From Selaginella tamariscina (taxonomy: Eukaryota; Streptophyta; Lycopodiopsida; Selaginellales; Selaginellaceae): 64,000 nucleotides of DNA. Every line of letters begins with the position of its first letter. Within the stretch, counting starts at the first letter, position 1. Positions 35,840 to 48,400 of the stretch are shown in pieces. Location of the stretch: assembly GCA_003024785.1 (NCBI GenBank), contig PUQB01000130.1, forward strand, positions 378,010 to 442,009. Direction: 5' to 3'. Under the pieces are notes generated by a model. It was not told the origin of the DNA. It worked only from the letters and a program-made list of their open reading frames with translations, and did no database searches. The position numbers and the translations under genes were made by a program.

Positions 35840-37625
35840 ATATGAGAATGTATTCTATTGCTAACCAAGGAGACTACCATATATGTTGGAGTATACATGA
35901 AAACATGAATAAACCTGATTTTTATTTTTGGGTTAGTTTGCGCACATCTTGCATATGACAACCATCATGCTCTCAAGGTGTATCCATGGACAGCAAAACG
36001 TGCGAGTAGCAATGTACATAGTAATATCTCACTAAACAAGTTTTGTATTCTCTGTGAAGACACAGAACATGAAATAAGAACAAAAAAACATATATAAACA
36101 TACCATAATCTCACTGCACTCAAATGTCACTCTTGTACATCAGTCCATATAGCCATGTACATACCACCGGGAGAACCATACACCATGCAGATTTCGATTG
36201 TATAACAGTTCCATGTTAAGACCCGCTGGATTTAAATCATGCATCTATTATAAGCATAATATATCCTGCACATATACATACACCTCAAAGCACACACGCT
36301 ACAACCTACACATACATAGAAATTTGTAACCATGAATCCACTTACCAGATTGAAATACATACATCTAGTAGTGGCCACCGTTGATATTGCTATCTTGGAG
36401 AGCTAAACCCATGCCACCGAATATGTGGAGCATGCTCCGCCGCTTCACAGAAGAACCCTAAAGCATATTCTAGGATCCCCTGTTTAGGTTAGCTTGCGTG
36501 TATTACATGTAATATTTTATAGAGAAGAACAATAACCATATAAGTTTGTATATATTAAGAGTGTGTAGAGAGGGACAAAGAGAGATGAATTTATGCATGC
36601 ACACATGCTTATATATATATACACACGTGTTTATCTTCAAACATGCTCATGTCCATGCACATAGCCACAAATTTTCACTTCCTACGTTTTAGACATGTGC
36701 AGACACATATACATGTGAAAGGGGTTTAGGATTACATAAGCCAAGTTAAATTGATTAAAGTATGCGACTTAGATTACTCCTTTTAATTAGCTATCAGAAT
36801 TACATGAATATGCTATTAGCTTCAATTTTATGTATGAAAATGTGGACGTGTTATGGGTAGAAACTCATGAAATATGATCCGTTTGTAGATATATGGTATA
36901 AACCACTTAATCCATATTATAAACCTGTATGTAAATCACCCTTTTACATACATATACGTGATGTAATTTATGCTTAGGCAAGGGTAAATAAGGTGATTTT
37001 AAATAAATATACTTATACTGCATATATACAGAACACATTTTATATATCTGTATATATATATATAGACACACACAGCTTTAAGTATCATACAGAGGAATTA
37101 TGTTAGGTAAAGGTAAATAAGGTGATTAATAAATACACTTATTCTACATATACACAGGATACATTACACACGCGCGTGCGCGTATGGAATATGAGTGCAT
37201 AAGTATAATAGAGTACTAAGTAGCATTTTTTAAGCCAAAATTATATATTGATATATATACCAGCATTCCGGACTATTTTACATATGAAGATGTGTGTGTG
37301 CGTGATTTGGTCTGTACTTACAAATACAATCATGTAGGGTTCATAGAATATAGATGTATATATAATAAATAATGATAATGGCCCAATATAATGCAACTCT
37401 CCCGCAAACAATACATCGGTTGAAGCATATGTGGTATTTGGAGGATGTATAAGGAAGGTTTATAATATGAAAGAAGTGGTTTATACCATATATAACCAAC
37501 CCCATAGATAGATAGATAGATAGATAAATAAATAAATAGATAGAGAGAGAGAGATGAGATTGTGTATAGATATGCCATATACACATGCACGCACACATCC
37601 CTCAATTTATGATCAAACATTTATG

Positions 37626-37661
<36 letters not shown>

Positions 37662-38440
37662 CACCTACACATGCTTGTATATATAACCAGCCACACACAA
37701 AATACGAAGCATTTTTGCAATTAAAATATTAAATCATTAAACCACATTATAAAACTCAGAGACAAAAAACCAAATGGGCACCTCATATACACATCCACAG
37801 GCACACACATGCACATATACAGAAATAAACATTCATAGGCACACCATTTCAATCGATAACAGAATTTATAATGCATCTTTCCTCTTTTGTCTCTCTCTCA
37901 CACACATACCATATAGGTTAAACATTATGTAATTCAAAATAAAATATCTTTTGTTAAGCCATAAGTTTGCATGGAGGATGTATACATGTGTATAATATAA
38001 TATATAGGTGTGCATTCCTAATATAAGTCAAAATTAAAATATATTTTATTATGATATATTAAACTAAATAATTCTTTTCTTTTTATCCTTATTACAAAGT
38101 AAAAAATTATCCCTAGTTTAGTTACAGAGTATAACTTATTATCAAACTACATATGCCATGGTGAAATAAAAACATAATCTAAATGAGAAAGTAAATAAAT
38201 ATTTTTTCACTGTATTTAATGAATCATAACATAATTTTATACATATTACAAACCCAAAAACCAACCCTTGTTCTTGGACCCTTAATACTTTCCTTAGTAT
38301 GTTAGTCAAAAAATTTCTACTTAGTATTTATAAAATTAGGCATATTTTTTTGTTACATTTTCCGGTGAATATTTTGTATGCTCATGTAGCTACAACTATC
38401 ATATTCTGAAGGGAACATGTGCAATCCTACATCCATCCTT
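35840..38440. other. Intergenic DNA with simple repeats
   Basis: Simple repeats include a GATA/AAATA tract at 37505-37555 and a CA-then-TA tract at 37625-37662. No gene is seen. Confidence 0.6.
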
Positions 38441-38442
38441 GT

Positions 38443-38548
38443 TACTCACTTAAAGCTGCATATATAGGTGTTATCTATCTTTTTATTTGAAGGGCTACTC
38501 ACTTAAAGCTGCATATATAGGTGTTATCTATCTTTTTATTTGAAGGGC
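38443..38548 (+). repeat. Perfect tandem duplication of 53 bp
   Basis: The unit starting tactcacttaaagctgc at 38443 repeats at once from 38496 with no visible difference, so the duplication is recent. Confidence 0.85.
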
Positions 38549-38751
38549 TTGTGCACGGATAATATATAGTCACTAAGAACACATGTCTCCTTTTTGTTGT
38601 CCAAAGAAAAAATGTGTATAAATGGAAGACATTGATTGAGTGAAGAGGGCTTTCCATTGTGGACGATGCATCAAGTTGGACATAGCTCATGGAATTGTCA
38701 GCTAATTTAATTAATTTATTTGTTTTTCTCTTGAATATATGTTAACAAGTA

Positions 38752-38870
38752 GAATATTTTAAATTGTTCTAGTTGAAGGGTGTTGAAAGGTTGAATAAGG
38801 TATTTTTGTAATATTTAAAATTTCATAAAGGCAATAGTGTAAGTTTAGAACTTCCATGCGTAAATTTGTA
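38752..38870 (+). repeat. Dispersed repeat, inverted partner of 31185-31305
   Basis: Contains ttctagttgaagggtgtt and the following AT-rich 100 bp, alignable to the complement of 31185-31305. Confidence 0.65.
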
Positions 38871-39704
38871 ATTTTACAAAGTTTGAAGGGTATAAACGTA
38901 ATTTTCCTTTACACAATCGTATCTTAAATTGTCATTTGTATGTTGTTCAAGAAGCCATTAAGAAATCACATAAACCAATGTTACACTTATGATAACATAA
39001 TAGTAAAGAGAAAGTTTAAATTGAATTTAGAGTTACTTTATGGATCATTTATAATCATTTTATAAAGTTTATAAAATAAATATTTTAATTATTTTAAAAA
39101 CAATTCTATATTTAAGGTTTAGTGGTTTTTAAATAAATTAGCATATAATTAAAAAGAGATATAAGAAACAATAGACAAAATACATTAGAAAAGAAATTGG
39201 TCAAAAACAATATAAGTTTATAAATTTAATAATTTTTAATTTAATGTTTAAATGAGCAATGGGATTTATGTTTAAAGAAAAATATTCCACTATTGATTTT
39301 AAAATAAAATTAAAATATAAATTATAATTTATAATTTTAGATTTTAAAATCTATCATTATTTAATATAATAATTTAAATTAAACTATTTATCATAAAATA
39401 TACTCTCTTTGTAAGTTTAAATTGTATGTGTAATAAATTGGAATTGTTGAGAGGTATAAACAAGAATGAAAATTTAAATAAGTAATTAGTCTTTTTGTTT
39501 AATTAGTTTATGAGAATATAATAAAAATATTTAAGGATTATGACTTTTGTACTAATAAGGAAAAATGATTGAAATAACAATGTTTTTTAATATGAAGTTC
39601 TCACTTTAATAATGCATTTTTTAATTATTTAAAATCTTATAAAGAAAATCTATTTTGCACAATGCAAGAAACAAGATATGCTATGAGTTTTATTAACATT
39701 ATGT
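38871..39704. other. AT-rich intergenic DNA
   Basis: Nothing is seen beyond low-complexity AT-rich sequence. Confidence 0.6.
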
Positions 39705-40039
39705 ACTATTGTGCATGACAATTTACTAGTCTACTGAATTGCATATTTTTTTATTTATTAAATGAATCCAAGTAAATATGAATATTCTTTATTAACTTAA
39801 CAAGTGTTTTATTTAAGAGAGAAGTACTTGATATTTAGATATGATATATGTGTGTTTAATTGTATATAAAAACTATAATAGAATATATAAATACATAGGT
39901 CTTGGTAAAGAATTCAATTGCCAATACAATGTATATATATTATCCAAACCTAAGCAAATTATATACAATTGTGAGTTTGCTATAGAGTTCCTCACATGTT
40001 TGATTTAACCTATGTTTTGATATTCTTGTCAAGGGGAAT

Positions 40040-42644
40040 CATAATAGCCACTAAATACATTTGGTGGCCAATTGAAACACTTTGGCATTTAATGCTTGAC
40101 ATCGTTAGCGTTCGGCCGTTCTAAAATAAGAGAATATTTAAATTTTAAAAATATTCTTTTTTCTATAATGTTGAGGATTTCGATTGAGGTTGAGCAATTT
40201 CAAGTCAAATGGGCTACGATTTTAGCTGGACGATATGTAATTTTAGCCAAATGGGTAAGCAAGTCAAATCATAAGCAATTAAGGCAATGCAATTGTAAAA
40301 GGGTTACAAATAATAATAAATTTGTATGTGTAATGTGTGAGCTTTGGGGCAAATTACATTGAAGTTATAAATATTTAATAATGTAATAAGTGAAAATGAA
40401 GGATTGAGTTTGAGAATATGTAAGAATATTAAAAAATTATAAAGAGGTAAAAGAGTTAAGGGTTGGCAATGTAAATTTTATGATGAAGTTTAAGAATCAA
40501 GGCATATATAGCTCTTAATAAAGGGCAAGATATCCGAGCTTGTAAAATTTTAAACAACATTCATGATGATGTAAGGATAATCTGCATTCATCCAAAACAT
40601 AATTATAAATCATGTTGATAATGTATAAGTAAGATGTTTTTCACATGCATGCTCTATAGGAAATGCCTTATTGACAATGTGGAAATAACATGTTTTTTGC
40701 ATGTAAGCACTATATCAAATTGCCCCTATTGGCACTATTATAAATACCTATGATATGACATCTACTACAATAGATGGTAGTGGCCTACTATAAATACCTA
40801 TAATATGACATTTACTACAATAGATGGTAGTGGCTTTAGTTTTTTGCGTAAATGTACTAGGAACATTTCAAATTACTTTCAAAATCAAAAGTACATTAAA
40901 TTGGATAATGCAACAGCTCAATTTTTTTTCTTTTTTTGTTAATTACATTCCTTTTAATGTAATTAAATCTCCATATTGGGTAAAAGTGTTTTAATGTGTT
41001 ATTAATGTCGAGCTTAATTGTGTTTCAATTTGTTTCAAGTATGAAAACTTGAGAACAAAACAACTATATCGACAATATGAATATATACACGTTTCTCTTC
41101 AATATTTAAGAAATACTTAGAAGAAATTTGGTTATACCATTGTTACTGATGGGTGGTTGAACATTAAAAATCAAAATTTAATCAATTTTATAGTATGCTC
41201 TGTATATGGATCGTTGTTTTTGAAATCGATGGATGCTTCAGGCATTACAAAAATTAAGGAATGATTATGGAGTGAAACGAGATCAGTGATTAAAGAAATT
41301 GGTCCTAAAAATGTTGTGCAAGTCATTACATACAATGTTTTGAGTTGTGTTTGCATTGGGGAACTTCTTATGATAGAGTTTTCACAATATTTACGATTGT
41401 TACGTTTGTCATTGTTTAGATCTTATTGAAAACATTATTGATTTTAACTAGGTAAAACCATTAGTGAATGCAACTAGTCATGTATATTACTATGAAACCA
41501 TCTTCGCATGCACTTATTATGAGTATATCAAACGTGAACTTCTACAACCAATAAAAATACATTTTGCATACATATTTATTATGATATACCAACTACTAAA
41601 TTAAGAAGTTCAAGCTGATTTGCAGAAGATGGCAACTTTAAATGTTTGATTAAATTTTAAGTATTCATGAAAATAAGTTGAAAAGTTTATACATTGAATT
41701 TTTTATGTAACTTTATAAGATGATTGTCAAGAATTTCTAGTTTTAATAAAGTCAATTCTGAAAGTTATTAAAGTTGTTGATCATGAAGGAGCGACTTCAG
41801 AAATACTCTTTGAAATTATGGATTAAATGATTAAAGGGCTGAACAATGTTATGAATCAAGGAATTATAAATGTTAATAAAGTGATAAGCATTAAAAAATT
41901 TGAGTTGGAGCCGCATGATAAATAACTTGTTTGTTAGGCACAATTGCATAATAAGTTTTGTGGAATTGGTTATGTTTTTACATCTTATATGACTAAATTT
42001 GCCATTAGATCACGAGTTTCATATAAATTTAATGAATTATCTTTAATGTATCACCAAAACTAATATTGACTTATAAGATAAAATTAATTATCACTTTCAT
42101 TTATTTCAAGCTCAATCATAAGTATAAATGCAATAACCACTGACAAAACATATTAACAAGAGAAAATTTATTATTAAATGGTGAATGTCTTTTAAAATTA
42201 AAGTTCTTAAGCTTTAATAAGTAGTAATTTGAGTAGTTTGTGCTTCACCTTGTAAGTAAAATTAGAATACATAAAATTGCATTCAAATAAAAAAAAGCTT
42301 TTAAAAAACTTAAATAAACTTGTTTCTGTTCATAATAACTTGAGGTTGATGAAGAAGTTTTAAAAGAATGTGATGTAAGTTATAGAAATTAATTTTAATA
42401 AAGTTAATTTAGAATTTAAAAAAAAAACTAGCGGAAGGACAAGACTATCAAGAGAGAATGAATATGATACATGAAGGTTAAGGTCGTGAAATAGATAAAT
42501 AGGTGTTTTTTTAAATATTTTTTAAAAATATTTATTAAATTATTTTAGTCAAAACCTTAATTATCACTTCAACAATTAGAGTAAGAAACTAAACATTAGA
42601 AAAGTCATTTGACCGCCGTTTGGAACGTTTGGTGGTTACTACTA
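40040..42644 (+). mobile_element. hAT transposon 2 with 8-bp target-site duplication
   Basis: The element is flanked by aggggaat at 40032-40039 and again at 42645-42652, the 8-bp duplication expected of hAT elements, and it interrupts an otherwise collinear duplicated block. Near the ends, taatagccactaaa (40042-40055) and the complement of 42629-42642 (tagtaaccaccaaa) agree at 11 of 14 positions and are probably terminal inverted repeats. Inside, 40090-41650 matches hAT relic 1 (6740-8230), including a BED-finger region near 40400 and the transposase segment with GPKNVVQVITYNVL near 41305; the first codons contain a stop (AAGGATTGA). It cannot encode an active transposase. The right 1 kb is non-coding AT-rich sequence. 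Confidence 0.85.
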
Positions 42645-42956
42645 GGGGAATACATGATACTTAAAAGGTACACGAATGTATTACATATGTACATTTTATA
42701 TTTCATTAAATACATAATGCAACATGAAAATTTCACTGTATGAACAACAAATATATGTTGTGTTCTTATTAGCTCATGGATACGATACAAACTCGTTATC
42801 AATTAAGGATATGTCATGTATTAAATGACATATATATGTATCGTATTCTATATTTTATTTTAAATTTGTTCAAACATGTAACTAAGTGTATGCTACATGC
42901 TTTAGAGGTTGTTTACTGATTTGAACAAGTTCAGCACAAATAAGAAGTAAATGTAA

Positions 42957-43259
42957 GTGAACTTCATTAACAAGTACTTGTTACAGAAGAATTTGCTAGA
43001 TAAATTTAAAGACACAGATAGACTTTCACCATCACAACGATGGAAGAATGCCTCATTGAAATCGCTAGTGAATATAATTTTATGCATTCCAGATGCATAT
43101 ATAGCAGTGTGTAATCTTGTGGCTGCTCTAAGGGATATGGAAGAATTTCTTAAGAAACGTACAAAAGACTACTATCTGAGGTATATGGCAAGTCAAGGCA
43201 CGGAGTTAGTTAAGACATATTTGCTCGCTGATATATCAATGGGAAGCATGCAACACTAG
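42957..43259 (+). other. Open frame of 100 codons in SDR copy 2 flank
   Basis: The frame (MNFINKYLLQKNLLDKFKDT...) is open from ATG to stop and lies convergent to SDR copy 2. The matching DNA in copy 1 (28.42-28.75 kb) is alignable but carries stops, so coding is not conserved. No family is recognised. I regard it as a chance or relic frame. Confidence 0.2.
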
Positions 43260-43355
43260 CCACACTCGATGTGTTTATAATACAACGTAAAGATACACTT
43301 GCATTATGGAAGGTTAAGCTAAATACATGCGTACACGTGGGAACACATACACGTG

Positions 43356-44310
43356 TTATAAGACGTCGGCAAAGTTCATTAGTTTGGTCGTGGTAAAACC
43401 ACCATCCACAACCAAGTTCTGCCCAGATATAAACTTACCATCGGTTGCCAAGAACAGTGCAGCATGAGCTACATCCTCAGCTGTCAAGCTTAACCCAGCC
43501 AGAGGAGAGATCTTAGCATTCAGCTCCTCCAAGTCCTGCATGGTAATGGACTCTTTTTGCATCTTGACAGAATGCAGAACGAGCCCCGTAGGAGTGAAAC
43601 CCGGGGAGATAGAGTTCACACGGATCCCATGGTGACGAAGCTCACTGGCCGCGGTTTTCGTGATGCCAACAACTGCATGCTTACTGACCGTATATGAATG
43701 GAAAGCCTCTCCCGCCATAACACTAGCCACACTTGATGTGTTTATAATGCACCCGGTCTTACGTGGCTTCATTGCTCTGGCAGCATGCTTGACGCCGAGG
43801 AACACCCCTGTTGCGTTGGTTGCCATGATTCTCTCGTACTCAGAGAGCCGGATTTCTGAAATAGAGTTTGTGCAATCCGAGAGTGTCCTTTCGGTGATTC
43901 CAGCATTATTAAACATGATGTCGAGTCTCTTGTGTTCAGAGAGTGCGAGATCGACACACAAAGAGACCTGATCTTCCTGGCTCACGTCACAGTGCATATA
44001 CCGTGCGGCTGAGCCGAGCTCGTTACAGAGTTTGGAGCCTAGCTCGTCCTGGATATCTGCCAGTATGACTTTCGCACCGCGCTGTGTAAACAGTCGAGAT
44101 GCAGCTGCCCCATTCCACTTGCTGCTCCAGTGACAATTGCAATTTTGCCATGGAGCTTCCTGTAGCGTCACAGTTATAAGCAACTTAGACAACTTAGAAA
44201 GCATGGACTTGCCTTGTAGTGTCACACACATCTGAGTACGTTGCTACTCCTTTGAATGTCCAGAGTAACTTCGATTTAAGATTTGGTGTCTTGCGGAGAA
44301 GTACCTGCAT
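43356..44310 (-). pseudogene. SDR110C-type dehydrogenase, copy 2, frameshifted
   Basis: It has the same two-exon layout as copy 1: exon 1 at 44310-44213 (98 nt, MQVLLRKTPNLKSKLLWTF...), a 53-nt GC-AG intron at 44212-44160, and exon 2 at 44159-43356. Exon 2 starts in frame (RKLHGKIAIVTGAASG), but one T is missing near 44113: copy 1 has ggaattgggg, copy 2 ggaatgggg. The frame therefore changes inside the dinucleotide-binding motif. Downstream the protein is well preserved, with NNAG, INTSSVASVMAGEAFHSYTV, SK and the PG motif (SISPGFTPTG) that copy 1 has lost. Either a young pseudogene or a sequencing error; a 291-codon frame starting in other sequence at 44231 would lack the NAD motif. Confidence 0.8.
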
Positions 44311-44430
44311 TGTGAAGGATTTTTCTTGTGAGAAACAGGGGTATCTCTGTAGTGGCAATACAATATAGTAAGGGTTACTTCACTTTGACAATGATGACGT
44401 ATATAATTATACGTTTGTGTCGTGTAGCCA

Positions 44431-45419
44431 ATACGATATACACAACATAAACAAACACATGCATGGTGAAGAATGAGTGGGGAAGATTAACAGATTTTGG
44501 TCGGCGTACCTATCTGCTCAGACATGTTGGTGTTCAGATGAGCCTAAATAAATGCTAAACAAATGTTAAACTAATTTTGGATTAATTTTAAACTAATAAT
44601 GTTAAACTAATTTTATTAAATCAATAAATATCTTTATATTAATAAAGAACCTTTATATTCTGTTGTATAAATATTATAAATAAATTACTATATCATTAAA
44701 GAGAATTTAGAAAAAAAAAAAGAAGGTAAAAAGCAAATACATTATAAGAAAAAATAAGCCAAAATGAATTTACTGCTGTTTAAATATGCCTTTGTTGTAA
44801 AAGAAGGCAATAACAAATACATTTAAGTTAAAAGTAAATAATTCATTATGACATTACTTAACAATATTATCATCAATTTCAAGTTTAAAATGTATGTTTA
44901 TAAATTTTAATATTTAGATTAGTAGTGAAATTTATGTTCAAAGATGAAAATTTCATTATTAAGTTTAAAATTAAAATTAAAATATTAAAATAGTAATTTA
45001 TAAATTTAAATGTTAAAATATATAATGTGATTTTAATACAATGTAATATATAGTATAATGTATTTAATATAATATTTAAAGTTAAGCTATGTAGCATATA
45101 GTATAAAATAATGCTCTTTTTAATATTTGAGATTTATGTATAAACATAACCATAAGATTTGAATATATTAATATTATTTATTATGTGTGGTAGATTTAAA
45201 CGGTTTAGAGGATATATTAACCCGGCCAATTGGGATATATAATAATAATATGAAGAATTTATTGTATAATATGGACAATGTTATTTATTAAACTTATTAT
45301 AAGAAAATATTTTGAACAGGGATATAACATACATAATTGACAATTTAATAATTTATATTTCCGGTGGATGGGATTTATTAAAATTATAACTCCAGACATA
45401 TTCTAATCATCTCGTAGTT
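44431..45419. other. AT-rich intergenic DNA
   Basis: I see no gene or named element. Confidence 0.6.
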
Positions 45420-48400
45420 TATATATGGCGGGTAGTGGGTCGGGGTCTTTAAGAGTCAAGTTTGCGTCTTATATTTTGCTCCTCTGTCGGAGATAGTTTG
45501 TACTCGGACAGCAATATAATATATTCATATTCCTTCTATTCACCTTACAAGCGGGTGTTCCCCGCTTATCCTACTCCTGGGCTCAACAACACTCTCTGCC
45601 AAACCACTGTAATAGAACTCCCCCTACCATGTACACGGACCCTTGCAGCGTTCGGGTAGAGGTCATCCAACACCTTCCACCACTTCCGAGGTAAGGCCGG
45701 CTTGCTGGTTCGGACCTTTGGAGTTGGACGCTCTCCACAACGTCCTAGCAACCACTGTAGCTTCTTAAGAAGCACCACATCTAGCCTGCGGAGTCCCTGA
45801 CGACCATTTATGGTGAACACGGAGGGATAGATAGTACACAGATGAAGTTCACTGTAGCAAGTAGAGTTGCGGCCCGAAGGAGAGCCGAGATTAACTCGTT
45901 CGAACAAATAGAGATTGACGAGCAATAGCTGGTCAGGAGGATGCGACGGGCCAGCTGAGGGAGGTTGATGGAAGGCGGCGAGGCACCTCAGTTGCCGCAA
46001 TCGGCCCCTGCCTCACCTACCCGAGAGAACGACGGAAATGCCGCATGGCTAAATTTCCGAGCAGCGGTAGACCCGGCACACCAACAACAGAGGCGGTCGC
46101 ATGCTGCCGATGACGAAGAAGGATATGAAGGAACTGCAGCACGTCTGGACGTCAGTCTAGGCACGGCAGTATGCGGGTATGAACAGCACCCGGACATGTG
46201 ACTTCGCCCAACAATAACCTACGATGCAGAATGGGATGGATGATAGGACAATGAAAGCCCTCCGCCCCTCGACGTAGGCGAAAGTGACGGCCACGATGAG
46301 CCCCTACACCAAAGAGTAAAACCCATGTTCGATAAGTACCTCCAAAGGAGGAAACCTTACACGGGACAACCCTAGGAAAGGGCAGGCTTGCGACGGAGGT
46401 AGGAATCTTGAGGGGGCGAAAGCAACATGGATAGCAACGAGGGATGTGAGCTGGAAGTCCAGCGTGGCCAGCGCCATGACGGACATAAGGTAGGAAACCT
46501 AGGGCCGTCGTGGCTACCTCTGCACTAGAAGTTTAGCCGATCAGACGACGCAGCAGGCCGGGGTGGTTACCAGGATGAATCCAAGGCTTCGGAAGGCCGA
46601 GGTACACATGAGATGACCACCTGTGTGAAGGTGATTGGACGTTGATGAGCTGACGGAATGGGAGGAGGCACCAGAAAGAGGGGCCACACAGTGGCCACTC
46701 TGGAGAAGGGATGAGAGGAATTCATCCAAGGGCAGGAGAGATTCGCTCGAGCGACTAGTCGCACCAGCCCCATGAGGGAAATCCGCCAGGGCACACGGCA
46801 GAGCCGCAACCATCACCAGCCGAGGGATACCGTCTCAGGGTGAGGAGGAATAGCCCCATCGATCATGACCGTTTAGACGTCGCGGGGAGATTCTGTGCAC
46901 GGTCTACAAAACCACTCGCTGGAGGAGGGAATACCGTCTAGCCAAGGTAAGCCGCACCACCAACCGTCAAGTTGGTCCCGCAGAGGGGGCCCCGAGGGAC
47001 AGCCGGGAGGAGCCCGTCTTTGTCACCCACCCTCAACGGGAGGGTAGGGCTGTGAGGAGGGAGAAAGGTACCCGCAGAATACCTGCACATGGACTACACC
47101 ACGTCCGAAGCAGAGGGTCCGAATCGGAACACTTCTCAAGCACAACGGAACGCCATGGGAACCAACCCGATTACCTTACTAGCCTGCGCACTCAATCAGA
47201 TGTAGGAGAGCACCGTAATAGTGCCCTTACCTGCATTCCATGGAGCGAAAGGGGAAGACGCAGACCAACATGTACACAAGTTCAAATAGGTGTGTGAACT
47301 TCGAAGTGTAATCGACAATCACAAGAAGCTGAGTGCCTTCGCATGCACTCTGGACAAGAAGGCACACGCCTGGTGGATGCAATTCCACAAGGCAAACGAA
47401 GGAGCTCGTTGGCGTTTTTGATATCTTCCGGGAGGAAAAGAGTAAAGAGGAGGTGATCCACAAGCTAACGAGCTTGAAACAGAAAGCAGGAGAATCGGTC
47501 GACAAATACACGGTCCGCATGTTAGAGTATATCGCCCGGCTAAGAGACGCCCCAGTTGACCTGACCAAGAAATGTGGTACCAAAAGGGATTGTGGCCGGA
47601 GATTAGCAAGTGGATCGGCTTAGATGACAATCGAACGTTCGACAAGTTACACCAAGAAGGCTGAGAAGCGAGAAGCTGAAAGACGCCAAGAAAGGAAGGC
47701 GCAGGACAAATCAAATGCAGAAGGGGCCAATGACACCACCACGGATGAGGAAGACCTCTTGGATGTTCCCAATCCGACCTGGAAGGAGAGATAAAGGGGG
47801 GCCATGGAGCACGAGCAATCCCAACAAAGGGAGACCTATAGAGCGGTCGCAAGGCAGGAGGACCTAGCGGCGACTCTTGCTCAGTTAGGATACACAGCGC
47901 GTAGGGATAGATATTGCAAAGTATGTAATGTCCATGGATCCCACAACACAGATGATTGTTACCAGCTAACCAAGCTCCTAAGTAGCACACCACCCCAGAC
48001 CGGCACCTGGGTCGTCGAGCGATAGGAGGCGGATCACCTGGGGGATTGACAGTATGGGGGCCGCAGTGGTGGCCAACCCGCCACAGATCACGGTCAGAAA
48101 ACCGCAACTAGAGGTTGCGTTCCTAGGAGCAACAACAAAACCGACCGAGGTACGATGACAGAAATAGACAATCGAAACGCCGAGAGTTGATATGCACGCT
48201 GTGCAGTGAACACCATTCATTGTATTGATGCCCTTGGATCGCGATGCTCAAACCCATGCTGAAGCACATGTACCAAAAGCCACAAGCGTGGCCGAGGTAC
48301 CAGCCCCGGCCACAGCAACACTAGGTCCCACACCACAGGCCCACCATGTAGAGATGTCACCCCCCGAGTTGCAATGCGGGGCAATCACGAGGTCACAAGC

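Larger units (their letters stand above)
39705..44430 (+). repeat. Segmental duplication, copy 2, split by a hAT element
   Basis: Pieces 39705-40039 and 42645-44430 together correspond to 27530-29990. The inserted 40040-42644 has no counterpart in copy 1, so the insertion came after, or only in one copy of, the duplication. Confidence 0.85.
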
